A DNA stretch of 64,000 nt from Acanthosepion pharaonis (GCA_903632075.3 CAHIKZ030004282.1:107001-171000); one strand, 5' to 3'; counted from the stretch's first letter, positions 52,070-62,894 are shown. Made by a program: numbers and translations. Notes: generated from the sequence alone by a model not told the origin.

Positions 52070-52430
52070 CCCTAGCATCTGGCCACATAACTCCGCAGAC
52101 TGCAACTGCCTTGATTATTACGTGAGCGGCGTAGTTGAGCATGAGACCAGAAAAACTCCTTGTAACACCAAAGATGAACTGAAGGCAAGGATTATGGCAG
52201 CATTCTCCATCTTAAACAAGAAGACCATCTAGAAGAGACGCAGGAGGTTTCGAAGTTGTCTGGAGGCCATGGTTGAAGCCAATGGCGATTTTATTGAATA
52301 AATGTACTCTTTAGCATTTTAAAATATTTTAATGGATTTCTGGTAAATATATCTGTTAAAATGAGATGTCAGAATATATTACTAACCAAAGTGTTATTTT
52401 GATTTTAGACGACCATTTATCGAACCCTTT
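52070..52430 (+). pseudogene. Tc1/mariner-type transposase C-terminus
   Basis: WPHNSADCNCLDYYVSGVVE, ETRKTPCNTKDELKARIMAA, FSILNKKTI, a stop, then RRRFRSCLEAMVEANGDFIE and a stop. The usual pattern is WPPNSPDLNPLDYxxWGVxE...F..RLE..V.ANGD..E. The last catalytic Asp position reads as Cys (CNCLDY). Only the C-terminal third remains. Confidence 0.82.
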
Positions 52431-52467
52431 GTGTGTAAATATATATGTGTGTGTGTGTATATATATC

Positions 52468-52469
<2 letters not shown>

Positions 52470-52520
<51 letters not shown>
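52470..52520. repeat. (TA)n microsatellite
   Basis: About 25 TA units directly left of the fold-back. Confidence 0.97.
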
Positions 52521-52521
<1 letters not shown>

Positions 52522-52530
52522 TGAAAATTG

Positions 52531-52711
52531 AATTACATGTAAATAACATTCAATAGCCTATATGATATATGGCCATTTCTCCCAGAACGGGCTTGTCAAC
52601 ACCAAGTAGTTAGATAAAAAAAAAAATCTAACTTATTGGTGTTGACAAGCCCTTTCTGGGTGAAATGGTCATATATCATATAGTGTATTGAATTTTATTT
52701 ACATGTAATTC
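52531..52711. repeat. Fold-back repeat, about 83-bp arms
   Basis: GAATTACATGTAAATAA...GGTGTT and its reverse complement (about 90% match) flank a 14-bp A-rich centre. It sits beside a (TA)n tract, like the fold-backs at 20023-20172 and 20735-21006, but with unrelated sequence. Confidence 0.88.
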
Positions 52712-53029
52712 ATATATGCTCTGTAATAAATACACTGAGTTCTTTTCTGTGTGGTTTAGTTTTAATATTTTATATCGCTAGGATTCCCTGGGATTTTTAC
52801 CTATATATATATATAGGATAACGATATATATATATTTTTTATATATCAAGAACAATTTTGGGAGAAAGATGTACGACAAAAAACAAAAAGTTTTCGTGTG
52901 ACGCATAACGACTTCATCGGACTACGTTTAAGTTCATGTTGATGTGACTACATACGCGCGCGAATGAGAGGCCCTGGGAATCTTAATTTAAAGGTGACAT
53001 TTCTGATATGTGTTTTGGGGAGAAAATCT

Positions 53030-53180
53030 AGCTGATTTCCTTTAGTTATTTTGCAAGCGTAGCCTAGATGTGGCACAAGGCCGAAAGTAGGGGCCACCCA
53101 GTGAAGATCGAACTCACTACTCAGTCGTAATTGTTCTAGCGAGACAAGCTTGCTAACCATTACACCAAAACGAGGTGCCC
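53030..53180 (-). mobile_element. tRNA-derived SINE, OR2-like
   Basis: Minus strand: TGGTGTAATGGTTAGCAAGC (A box), GAGTTCGATCTTCAC (B box), ACTGGGTGGCCCC and CGGCCTTGTGCCACATCTAG. Confidence 0.8.
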
Positions 53181-53194
53181 AACGTTGTAAGTTA

Positions 53195-53290
53195 TATGTC
53201 TGTAAAAGCGGATACTGAGGTCTTTTTCATGCTTGACAGATATTTTCAGGACATGACCACAGTATCAGCTTTATATAACATATAAATACA
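53195..53290 (-). mobile_element. Penelope-like 3' region, inverted copy
   Basis: Minus strand: ACTGTGGTCATGTCCTGAAA, TCAAGCATGAAA and GCTTTTACAGAC. It matches 54440-54560, which directly follows a Penelope endonuclease frame on the plus strand. The two lie 1.2 kb apart in opposite orientation. Confidence 0.65.
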
Positions 53291-53324
53291 ACCTAAATAT
53301 AAAATAGCTTAAAACTATATTTAT

Positions 53325-53379
<55 letters not shown>

Positions 53380-53389
53380 ATGTGTGTGT

Positions 53390-53436
<47 letters not shown>

Positions 53437-53475
53437 CACACACACAGAGAGAGACAGAGAGAGACAGAGAGAGAA
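53325..53475. repeat. Compound (TA)n-(TG)n-(TA)n-(GA/CA)n microsatellite
   Basis: TA, TG, TA, then GAGA/CACA tracts in succession. All reading frames over it are artefacts. Confidence 0.97.
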
Positions 53476-53729
53476 TATTGGGGCAGCAGATCATTATATA
53501 AATATATATTGCTAAATATAACAAACAATGAATGTCTATTATGTTTGATCATGAACCGTTCTAAATTTACTGCGGATGATTTAGCGATGAAAGCACGTTC
53601 TAAAAATTTTCGTCTTCGTGAATAGTTTTCTCTTTTAATTAGAGTAGCATTTTTATGTCAAAATTAATCATTCCCGGTAAATGAGCGTCCACGTTCCTAC
53701 AACGTTTCACCATTCTTTGCAAATTTTCT

Positions 53730-53965
53730 ATTATCACAATCTTGGATATTTAATAACAAAAGTGATGAAAAAAAAAAGAAAAATAATCCAAATGAAACCG
53801 GGTGGGTTATATACCTAAAACACATATTACTAAAGTCACCTTTAAATTAAAATTCCCAGCATCTCTCGTTCGTGCGGATCAATAGTCGCATCAACGTAAA
53901 CATAAATTTAGTCCAATAAAGTTCTAATGACAAAAAAAGTGCATGTCCCATGGAAGGTAATTCTT
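53730..53965 (+). repeat. Interspersed repeat shared with 3270-3540
   Basis: Second copy, lying immediately upstream of a Penelope endonuclease frame. Confidence 0.55.
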
Positions 53966-54054
53966 TAATAGAAAATATAGTTTATTAGGCTAAAACAGAC
54001 GTAGAAAATAATAATAAAAAAACTAAGGGAGAGAAAATATACATACGGGATACT

Positions 54055-54380
54055 GAAAATGAATGGAAAAAAGGTACAATAATCATAAACTGAATTTTGA
54101 ACACAGTAAATACGAAAATGCAACAACGCTGTCTGCATATTATTGTAAGATTAAAAGAGAAGTGCGTACGTCCCCTAAAATTACTTGGAGAAATTATTTA
54201 AAAAAAATAGCAATACATGTGAAAATGCTAGGGATAGATGTAAGCTTTGCTTGGAAGAAAAATTTGCGATACTAGGTTTGAACAACGATAAAAGAATACT
54301 TAATAAAAAACAAAAAACAGAGTTAATTGGATGTAGACATAACATAAAATGCCTATTATGTGAGCTACCACCGGATTAGC
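54055..54380 (+). pseudogene. Penelope-like element GIY-YIG endonuclease domain, C-terminal part
   Basis: KRYNNHKLNFEHSKYENATT, LSAYYCKIKRE, TSPKITWR, frameshift, NTCENARDRCKLCLEEKFAI, LNKKQKTELIGCRHNIKCLL, stop at 54377. The order Y(N)NHxxSFxxxxYxNxTxLSxYxWxLK ... ITW ... C..C.LCL.EK..I ... LNKRxELxxxCRHxxK is characteristic of the endonuclease region of EN-bearing Penelope-like elements. One frameshift near 54190. Confidence 0.8.
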
Positions 54381-54439
54381 GTATTGGTTTATTGATATTT
54401 CCCTACTGAACATGACCCTACAGTACAACAATTAGTAGC

Positions 54440-54560
54440 CCAGTCATATAAAGTTGACTCTGTGGTCATGTCCTGAAAATAGCGTTCAAGCATGAAACAG
54501 ACTCTTGCCTGTCGGTGTTGATCCCAGTGTCCGCTTTTACAGCTTTTTATTTGTCTATAT
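54440..54560 (+). mobile_element. Penelope-like element 3' region with degenerate hammerhead-like core
   Basis: Directly downstream of the endonuclease stop. GTGGTCATGTCCTGAAAATA, then TTCAAGCATGAAACAGACTC: CUGAAAA where CUGANGA is expected (G8 changed to A) and GAAAC intact. The inverted copy at 53195-53290 has the same change, so it is likely fixed in this lineage. Confidence 0.55.
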
Positions 54561-54934
54561 TTCCCATTTGTAAGGGTGGTTATCCACGGTTTTTTTAATG
54601 AAATTATTTTTAATGAAATATTTTCCCGTGTTGCCTTTAGGGCGATTCACTGGTTATATAAAGCCGTCTGAAGATCCTGGGAGTGTGAAACTCGAGTTGG
54701 GACAAGTGCTATCCTTTCATAGGATTTAACGTTGGTCAATGTTTTTTGCTCAGTCTCAGCAATCTAGGTTTTGAGCACTTCACTGGATAGATAAGTTTGC
54801 TTTTAGGCATTTTTTTTTTGTTGTTGCTGTTGTTGTTTCTTTCAGTATTGTCGTTTTTGTTCGAGACTTTATCAGGATAAGAGTTTTCGGTTTTGTCAAA
54901 TTATCCGTTGGTCCCATCAACGGTTTGTGTTTTC

Positions 54935-54941
<7 letters not shown>

Positions 54942-55007
<66 letters not shown>

Positions 55008-55010
55008 CTA
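54942..55010. repeat. (TA)n-(TG)n microsatellite
   Basis: About 13 TA followed by about 22 TG units. Confidence 0.97.
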
Positions 55011-55119
55011 CCAACATAACAAATTTAGTCCGAAACGCGTCACAAGTAAACTTTATCTATTTCGTCATACAATTTCCCCAATACTGTACTTGATATATAA
55101 GAATATATATCGTTATCTC

Positions 55120-55204
55120 TCTCACACACACACACTCACTCACAGACACACAGACAGACAGACACACACACACATACACACACATACACACACACACACA
55201 CAGA

Positions 55205-55275
<71 letters not shown>
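55120..55275. repeat. (CA)n-(TA)n compound microsatellite
   Basis: CACA/CAGA tract followed by about 33 TA units. Confidence 0.97.
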
Positions 55276-55277
<2 letters not shown>

Positions 55278-55456
55278 TATGCAAAACTAGGTGATCCGCA
55301 TGGATAGAATGAAACCTGCCCTCGTGAAATGTAATTTATTAAGGTTGTTGTAGCTTCTTCCTTTAATGTTGGTCTTCTCCCCACCCCTTACCCATCTATA
55401 TCTAGAGACAATACGCGTTAGCCGACACACAGTGGGGTTAAGAATAAGGAATTGAA

Positions 55457-55648
55457 ATGGTACATCTAACTGTTGTGTATGATACACCTAATTTACATAA
55501 GCGGACTACCGACCATATAAATATGGGTTGGTACCGGAAGACGGGGAAGATAGTAGAGATTAAGAAATTGAATCCAGAGACTCTGCCCGACTGCGATTTA
55601 GTCAACCCATTATGCAGGAACAGTCTTCCCAAGAATATACCAAACTAA
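55457..55648 (+). CDS. Unassigned short ORF (63 aa)
   Basis: The frame reads NMGWYRKTGKIVEIKKLNPE and TLPDCDLVNPLCRNSLPKN before a stop. The composition looks protein-like and the GC content is higher than around it, but there is no splice site or known domain. A remnant of a transposon ORF C-terminus is the likelier reading. Confidence 0.25.
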   Translation: MVHLTVVYDTPNLHKRTTDHINMGWYRKTGKIVEIKKLNPETLPDCDLVNPLCRNSLPKNIPN

Positions 55649-55943
55649 CTGTAAATATTGTGTACCTATTCTTTGTTTCAATACATTTTGTTAACGTACA
55701 TTTTGTGTTGTATTATTCCATGCTTATTTAAGCTTCAACACTAACCCACTCATATCTTATCTTATCTTATCACCTCACTTCGTTAATTTTATATATGCTT
55801 GATGCGGTCCGTCAAAAACGTGTGAATTTCTTTTCATTTTTCATTTCAACCTTTGGAAGTAAAGTCTGATGATCCAGAGCCCTGTTAAAGGGGTTGTGGT
55901 GAAATAACTTATTACATGAAACCTTAAAGTGATCTGTTTTATT

Positions 55944-55947
<4 letters not shown>

Positions 55948-56016
<69 letters not shown>
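55948..56016. repeat. (TA)n microsatellite
   Basis: About 34 TA units. Confidence 0.97.
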
Positions 56017-56018
<2 letters not shown>

Positions 56019-57654
56019 TAGATTACCCTCTGTTAGCAATATATGGCTGAACCGTTTTATGTAGAATCCTCAAATTTAGTTAACATGCTTATTGCTTATT
56101 ATATATTCGTGTTTATTTTGTTTTAGTATGAATTGTGGGTTAGCATTTATTTTGCATTTATTTAATGTGTAAACTTTACAAAAGCTATAATTATTTTTAC
56201 GCATAAACATCTTCGCATTTTGCTTGATTTTCTTCTTCCTAAATGGGTTTATTACTTGTTGCTACTTAGGGTAGATATGGCACAAGATTACAATAATCGA
56301 GCGCTAGCAAATTCTTTCTTATTCACTTTTCATTTGCTTTTTCTATTCGTTTCTATCTTTTAATGCTTACTCACATGTAGGAGCTGAATTCCGTTTTACG
56401 TTTGACCAAGAAACTTAAATAGGATTTATTCAACATAAATCCAGGCCTTTGGTGTCATTCTGTTTTGATCTGATAACACTGAACCTGTGAACCGGCCCGT
56501 AAATTCCAGCCAAATGTTCATCAAATTATTCTTGAGAAAATTCCTTATTATGATCTGCTTATTATCTCGAACACGCTCAATCGGTGTGCAAACATGGATG
56601 CTTATTCAGTGTGTGCATGAGAGAAAGTATTGGCCAACGAGTCAGTAACAAACGAAGAAAAGAAAAAAAGGAAAGAAAGAGCATAGAGGAAAAAGAGTAA
56701 CAGAAAAGATAACGAAGGAAAATGAGAGCGAGAGAGTAAAACAAGTTATAGAATATTGGCGCCAACAGTCAAGTATGACTGTATAAGAATTCACTATTCC
56801 TTTGCAAATTTCAATGTTAATTTCTGTATCCTGATTCGTCTGTTCTTTCTCTTTTTTCCTTCCAGTTTTTTCTTTTCTTTCTATTCGGACAACAACCGTT
56901 CACTCACTTTCGTGTTTGCTTTTCCATATAAAGAAAGGTCAGTTGCTTTGTCATGGATATAAGAGAACGAAATCATAACTTCAAAGCGATGTCAGTGTTC
57001 ACTGGTGCCGGACAGAAAGTAACTGGGCGTAGTTACGCATCAGCAGCGTCAGAGAGAGTGGCAGCAATAAAATGGATAAGACGGAGTGCCTCTGAAATGT
57101 AGAGCCAGGGCTATCATAGCATAAACCGAAATTCCTCCAAGAACCCTTCATTTTCTCCTACATTTGCTTTGTATATTCACTCAATGTTAGACTTCTAATT
57201 AGATTCCCATGCAAATAATCGCACATACGTTTACATGCGCATGTATATATCTGCAAGAATGCGTCGTTTATTTATTCGACGTGCTCTGACGTGTGTCTGC
57301 ATCTGCAGGTGTCGGGGGGAGTGAATGCATGCTTGACCAAGCACGAAAACTTACTGGGTCATTTCCCGGGAAATCGTAGCGATGCATACAAGCTACAAAA
57401 TTTGTTATTCGGAGCCTGACCTTTACCACGCCTCGAACTCCGACTGGCGGCGATGAAGGAAAATTAGATGCTCGTGGTAAACAGGCTTTGTCAGTTGCTA
57501 ATGCGTCTGTATCTATGTACGCACGCGAAACTGCTTATAAATGCGTTTGTTGTGCGGGTGCTTCCAAGTTTTCATTTGGCTCGTGGAAGTTCTGATGTTT
57601 ATGTGAATATCCCTAGGGCTAGGGAAAAGAAAATGTTTTACACCTTATTACTAC
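56017..57654. other. No recognisable gene or element
   Basis: AT-rich at the left. 57000-57620 has locally higher GC, with CpG-containing stretches, and no supported exon; the 87-codon frame at 57468-57731 runs into the dispersed repeat. Confidence 0.4.
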
Positions 57655-58283
57655 TGGGTTTCTTCCTGGGTATAACGATAAACTACATCCGGCAGCAATG
57701 CCTCTGTTCTGGAGGTTTTGAAAAGCGTTGAACCACCTCTTAACTGCTGTTGTTCACAGGTCTATCTTGACCCGGGATGGTAGCAACTGGTAGGGTCCCA
57801 GCTAAGTGCCAATAGTTAACCCCAGAACTGTGATTAAAACACTATGAACGTGTAAAAATAGGTTTTAATAGAAGCAATACATTTTTGAAGAAAAGAAATA
57901 TTACCAGCAATAAAAACCTTTGTGTTGCTCACGATTTGTCCTGATCACTTAGATTCCCTGTCGGCTGGGGCCGATAGCACTTCTGCAGAGGGGTGCCCCC
58001 AGTGAGGTGTCCTAGATATGTCGATAAACTACATCTAGCAGCAAAACCTCTGATCTGGAAGGTGTGTGGAACTACCTCTTAATTGCTGATGTTCCCAGAT
58101 CCATCCTGACACGGTGTGGTGGCACCTGTTAGGGTCACAGACATGCGCAAATAGCTAACCTCCAAACTGGGGTTAAAACACTATGAAAGTGTAAAAATAA
58201 GTGTTAATACCAGTAATGCACTTTTGAAGGAAAAAATTAACCACCAATACTTTACAAGCAAAATATTTTTTTAAAAGAAAAAT
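57655..58283 (-). repeat. CATATCAACCTCAATGG-family dispersed repeat, two partial copies
   Basis: Minus-strand copies: the TATAACGATAAACTACATCC block, GGAACCACCTCTTAA, CCAGCTAAGTGC, GTGTAAAAATAGGTTTTAAT and CAATACATTTTTGAAG. A second partial copy begins at about 57965 (CTCTGCAGAGGGG-type leader). Confidence 0.72.
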
Positions 58284-58953
58284 TACCAGCAATAAAAATC
58301 TTTTCGGCATTTAATATTCCATTGAGGTTAATATGCCGCAAACCAAACCATACCAGCAATAAAAATCTTGTCGGCATTTAATATTCCATTGAGGTTAATA
58401 TGCCGTAAACCAAACCATACCAGAAATAAAAATCTTGTCGGCATTTAATATTCCATTGAGGTTGATATGCCGTAAACCAAACCATACCAGAAATAAAAAT
58501 CTTGTCGGCATTAAATAATCCATTGAGGTTGATATACCGTAAACCAAACCATACCAGCAATAAAAATCTTGTCGGCATTAAATAATCCATTGAGGTTGAT
58601 ATGCCGTAAACCAAACCATACCAGCAATAAAAATCTTGTCGGCATTTAATATTCCATTGAGGTTGATATGCCCTAAACCAAACCATACCAGAAATAAAAA
58701 TCTTGTCGGTATTTAATATTCCATTGAAGTTGATATGCCCTAAACCAAACCATACCAGCAATAAAAATCTTGTCGGCATTTAATATTCCATTGAGGTTGA
58801 TATGCCCTAAACCAAACCATACCAGCAATAAAAATCTTGTCGGCATTAAATAATCCATTGAGGTTGATATGCCGTAAACCAAACCATACTAGCAATAAAA
58901 ATCTTGTCGGCATTAAATATTCCATTGAGGTTGATATGCCGTAAAACAAAACA
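58284..58953. repeat. 67-bp minisatellite, about 10 units
   Basis: Unit TACCAGCAATAAAAATCTTG / TCGGCATTTAATATTCCATT / GAGGTTGATATGCCGTAAAC / CAAACCA at exact 67-bp spacing (58284, 58351, 58418, 58485, ... 58887). Variants ATTTAATATTCC and ATTAAATAATCC alternate. The unit is the GGTTTGG/CATATCAACCTCAATGG end of the dispersed repeat. The minus frames (FLLLVWFGLGHIN) are artefacts of the repeat. Confidence 0.96.
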
Positions 58954-59290
58954 AACAAACAATCCTGATCGGCCAGCTTCACTTCATCGTAAGCATAACC
59001 TTTTCTGGCCAGATTATTGATCGGTTTTCTGCTATTCATTGCTGTAAACACGCCACATATATTAACAGAAGAAATAGGGATTCTTTTTTGCATCCTCTGC
59101 TTGAAGTCATTGATTTGGTATTAAGCTCTAGAAATAAAACTGATAACACTGTATTCAGATACGACGTAAAAGACTTTACTTTGTCCTCAATTCATACATA
59201 ACACTTCACATTACATCAAAAGTAAATTCAATAAGCTCATATAAGGCACCAAACCTATCTTTATGTAAATCATGTTTATAATTATGCAGT
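58954..59290. repeat. Duplicated flank, unit 1
   Basis: AATCCTGATCGGCCAGCTTC ... GACGTAAAAGACTT ... AATTCAATAAGCTCATATAA, repeated at 59795-60115 with about 93-95% identity by eye. Confidence 0.85.
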
Positions 59291-59359
59291 ATGTGCAAAA
59301 AATACACGCATAGATTTACTACTGATACGACTGAATAGTTTGATTATGAATAGCCTTTG

Positions 59360-59794
59360 AATACGCCGACAATACCTCTGCAGAGGGGTGCACCACAATG
59401 ATGCGTCCTGGGTATGACGATAAACTACATCCAGCAGCAAAGCTTCTGATCAGGAATTTTTCAGGAGCGTGGAACCACCTATTAATTGCTGATGTTCCCA
59501 TATACACCCTGTCCCGGTGTGGTAGCACCTGTTAAGGTCCCAGCTATGGCCAAATAACTAATGCCTAAACTGGGGTCAAAACGCCATGAAAGTTTAAAAA
59601 TAGGTTTTAAAACCAGCAATATATTTTTGAAGGAAAAATATTACCAGCAATATATTTTTTTTAAAAGGAAAACATTGCCAGCAATACATTTTTGAAAATA
59701 AGAATTATTACTAGAAATACAATTTTTGAAAAAAAAAATGCTATCAATAGAAACCTTCTCGGCATTAAATATTCCACTGATGTTGATATGCCGT
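59360..59794 (-). repeat. CATATCAACCTCAATGG-family dispersed repeat, duplicate copy with single 67-bp unit
   Basis: Same order as 57965-58953 (CTCTGCAGAGGGGTG leader, TATGACGATAAACTACATCC, GGAACCACC, CAGCAATACATTTTTG) but only one 67-bp unit at the end, so the array expanded in the other duplicate only. Confidence 0.78.
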
Positions 59795-60115
59795 AAAACA
59801 AAACAAACAAACAATCCTGATCGGCCAGCTTCACTTCAACGTAAGAATAAGCTCTTCTGACCAGATTATTGATCGGTTTTCTGTTATTCATTTCTGTAAA
59901 CACGCCACATATATTAATAGAAGAAATAGGGATTGCTTTTGCATTCTTTGCTTCAAGTCATTGATTTGGTATAAAGCTCTAGAAATAAAACTGATAACAC
60001 TGAATTCAGATACGACGTAAAAGACTTTGTCCTCAATTCATACATAACACTACACATTACATATCAAGTAAATTCAATAAGCTCATATAAAACACCAAAC
60101 CTATATTAATTTGTT
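59795..60115. repeat. Duplicated flank, unit 2
   Basis: Counterpart of 58954-59290. With the preceding repeat it defines a tandem duplication of roughly 0.8 kb (1.3 kb with the expanded array). Confidence 0.85.
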
Positions 60116-60214
60116 CACAATTCATTTGACTCTCAACAAAAGCCCTCTTTACAAAAATGAAACCTGATCTGCAAACTGATTTCGAACGAAGAATGCATAT
60201 TCTATTCATACGAA

Positions 60215-60480
60215 CCTATCCTAAAACCTTATCGGCCTTAAATAACCCATTGAGGTGTTGATATGCCGTAAAGCAATATAAACGAAACCAAACGAATCCA
60301 AAGGATACATATTCTATTCATATGAACCTATCCTAAAAATCTTGTTGGCATTAAATAACCCATTGAGGTTGATATTCCTTATAACAAAATAAACGAAATC
60401 AAACTAAACCAAAGGATACATATTCTATTCATATGAACCTATCCTAAAAATCTTGTTGGCATTAAATGCCCTTGGGAATA
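60215..60480 (-). repeat. Three short fragments of the same dispersed repeat
   Basis: Each has ATCTTGTTGGCATTAAATAACCCATTGAGG-type sequence with GATAT and AAACGAAANCAAAC, spaced about 110 bp, together with TACATATTCTATTCATATGAACC blocks that repeat as well. Confidence 0.7.
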
Positions 60481-60545
60481 TTAAGCATCGGCTTTGGGAT
60501 GTTCGTGGGATTTCACTAAAAACGAAAATCAGTGTCTTTATCGTG
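60470..60545 (+). pseudogene. Small LINE ORF2 fragment
   Basis: GNIKHRLWDVRGISLKTKIS matches the segment before the LLYG region in several LINE C-termini (G(D/N)IKxRLxKxxGxSLKTKIxV). About 25 codons only. Confidence 0.5.
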
Positions 60546-60949
60546 AATGGTAATTTGTTTAATGACAATTTAGATATTGATTCTATAATAGAAAGCGGTG
60601 ATGATGATGATGTTGAAAATTAACATTTCAATAAATTGTTAACTTGATATCTTTTTATTCGAAACTGGCATTTTTATAGATTTTTTTAATTATTTTTTCA
60701 CCAAATAGAAAATGCAGTTATTGATAAACAAAAATTTATTGAAAAAAAATGTTACAGTTATTATTGTTGGATTTAAAATGAAAATTGGAATAATATATTT
60801 CTCATTTTAGAACAATAACTACGTATTTATTATTATAAATCAATAACGAATAATATTTTTGTTTAAACCTATTGATAATAAGCACCCATAATATCATCTG
60901 TAATTTAGAGTAAAAAAAATGTGCATTGTTTTCGAAATATTCCAAATTA
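60546..60949. other. No recognisable feature
   Basis: AT-rich spacer. Confidence 0.5.
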
Positions 60950-61265
60950 GAAATATTTACACTATTTACATTGTTCGGACTATTGTTCTCATCTTTGTCG
61001 CCATATTTATTACGACTTTTCGGCCGTTGTACGATCCGACCTTCTTCAGATCTTTGGAATGTCGAACTGAACCCTTTATTTCACTCACTGGGGTAGACTG
61101 TTCTAGTTCCACGTGCCATCTTTTAATGGATGTCAGTTATCAGTTATCTCCTGTTAATTCCCTTCTGCAAGTTCTCCACTGCCTTAACCGGATATTGAAC
61201 TCACACTCTTTGGGTCCTGTCACTCGATCTCTAACCAACGCCTTTATCCACTGTGCCATGTGTCG
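60950..61265 (-). mobile_element. tRNA-headed SINE with hammerhead-like tail, full length
   Basis: Minus strand: TGGCACAGTGG (perfect A box, 61249-61259), then GTGACAGGACCCAAAGAG, AGTTCAATATCC (B box), GAGAACTTGCAG, the body, CTGAAGA (core, 61043-61049), CGGCCG and GAAAAG, and the tail GGCGACAAAGATGAG. The GAAAC box is GAAAA and stem II is mutated. It ends next to a (GATA) tract at 61270-61303. Confidence 0.85.
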
Positions 61266-61269
61266 ATGA

Positions 61270-61303
61270 GACTGAGATAGATAGATAGATAGATAGATAG
61301 ATA
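61270..61303. repeat. (GATA)n microsatellite
   Basis: About 7 GATA units between two SINE copies. Confidence 0.95.
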
Positions 61304-61314
61304 GTGAGTACATG

Positions 61315-61498
61315 TTGTACGCTCCGGCCTTCTTCAAGTGGTTGGAATGTCGAACTGAACCCTTTATTTCGCTCGCTTGGGTGGACTGTTCTAGTTCTAC
61401 GTGCCATGTTTTAATGGATGTCAGTTATCAGTTATCTCCTATTAATTCCCCTTTGAAAGTTCTCCACTGCCTTAACCAGGTATTGAACTCACACTCTT
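61315..61498 (-). mobile_element. tRNA-headed SINE, truncated at both ends
   Basis: Starts inside the stem II loop of the tail (GTACGCTCCGGCCTTCTTCA on plus) and ends within the tRNA part (GAACTCACACTCTT), where the next copy begins head to head. Confidence 0.8.
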
Positions 61499-62012
61499 GA
61501 CAGTGACAGGACCCAAAAGAGTGCGAGTTCAATACACGGTTAATGCAGTGGAGAAATTTCAGAGGGGAATTAACAGGAGATAACTGATAACTGACATCCA
61601 TTAAAACGTGGAATTAGAACAGGCTACCCCAGTGAGCAAAATAAAGTGTTCAGTTCGACATTCCAACCACCTGAAGAAAGCCGGAGCGTACAACGGCCGA
61701 AACGTTGTAATAGATATAGCGACAAAGATGAGGACAATAGTTCGAATAATGTAAATAGTGTAGATTATACCTCATCTCAGAAATATAGACAGATACTAAA
61801 AGGCCGAAATGTTGAAATCAATATGGCGACAAAGATGAGGACAGTAGTCCGAATAATGTAAATAGTGTACATAATACCTCATCTCAGAAATATAGACAGA
61901 TACTGAAAGGCCGAAACGTTGTAATAAATATGGTGACAAAGATGAGGACAATAGTCCGAATAATGTAAATAGTGTACAGAATACCACATCTCAGAAATAT
62001 AGTCAGATAGAA
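61499..62012 (+). mobile_element. tRNA-headed SINE with triplicated hammerhead-like tail
   Basis: Truncated head (GTGACAGGACCCAAAAGAG, then AGTTCAATACACGG), body, core CTGAAGA with GCCGG...CGGCC and GAAACGTTG (about 61671-61707), then the tail in three tandem copies (61695-62012). Head to head with 61315-61498. Confidence 0.85.
61695..62012 (+). repeat. 107-bp tandem triplication of the SINE tail
   Basis: GGCCGAAACGTTG starts recur at 61695, 61802 and 61909 (107-bp spacing). Each unit ends ATATAGACAGATA, and the junction then reads CTGAAAGGCCGAAACG or CTAAAAGGCCGAAATG, so a shortened core-like CTGA...GAAAC forms at each join. Confidence 0.92.
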
Positions 62013-62355
62013 ATATTTAAATGAAAATCATGTAAAGCACCGAAAACAGGCTGGCCATATGTGAGAAAAATTAATAATATATTTAGTTTCCAGTGGCCGA
62101 TGCAAACTAACGGAACTCGTGTAACAGAAAAAAACCTCTTCATTAAATTGTCAAATATTAATAAAAAGCAAAATGTATTTTTCCATAGATAAACGAATTA
62201 TATGATTTAAGAAAGGTTAAGTGAAAGATTTCAGGCTGTTAAGCTTCAACCTGTGCTTTCGTATTGGGCAAATGCAAAAATCTTTATCGCAAGAGTCAAA
62301 CCATCGCCTCATCAATTCCGTTACAAAGTTTACGTGACAAAACCTTTTAATGTAC
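62013..62355. other. No recognisable feature
   Basis: AT-rich. On the minus strand it would lie downstream of the candidate exon. Confidence 0.45.
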
Positions 62356-62530
62356 TTTGCAGGCATTTCGAACAAGATGAAAGTAAGGCAGGCAAGTCAC
62401 ATCTGCAAGGATTTTGTGGAGTTTAGAAACCGCGCCGGCTTTTGTTTGACACGAAACTGAATCAGTTAAAAGCTGTAGTTGGCCTCCATCGGAACGTCGC
62501 ACTGACTCAACCAGTGGTTGAACGTCATAC
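62356..62530 (-). CDS. Candidate exon of an unidentified gene (175 nt)
   Basis: Minus strand: CGATTTTCTGATTGTTCAG (a good acceptor), 175 open bases, then GCAAA|GTACAT, a weak donor. If the donor is not used, the frame ends at a TAA 8 bases later. Reads YDVQPLVESVRRSDGGQLQL, LTDSVSCQTKAGAVSKLHKI and LADVTCLPYFHLVRNACKVH, with GC content and residue mix above the local background. Upstream phase 2, downstream phase 0, which does not match the exon at 38769-38952 directly, so other exons would be needed in between if it is the same gene. No family recognised. Confidence 0.35.
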
Positions 62531-62821
62531 CTGAACAATCAGAAAATCGATAAGGTGTACAGCCTGGGAATAATAAGATAAGATTACGAGTGCGTTGGAA
62601 ACACAGCGCCGAATGAATAATAATGGACGACATAACTGATCACTAAGCGACAGACACAGAAGTTGCAGTTGGAAGTAGCAATCGAGTCAACAAGATAATA
62701 CGCAAAACAGGTCAGGGTTGGGTGAAGTCGTTTGAGCTTCTTGTACAAGAATATAGCTATTCTTTTTGATAATATGCAAGATGTTTTGGAAATTCGCATG
62801 TGGTTTTAAATATTAATACGA

Positions 62822-62822
<1 letters not shown>
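62531..62822. other. No recognisable feature
   Basis: Unassigned sequence between the candidate exon and the TA tract. Confidence 0.45.
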
Positions 62823-62880
<58 letters not shown>

Positions 62881-62894
62881 TTTATATATATATA

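Noticed and set aside
58378..59093. Minus frames with FLLLVWFGL repeats
   Set aside because: Translation of the 67-bp minisatellite and flanking dispersed repeat.
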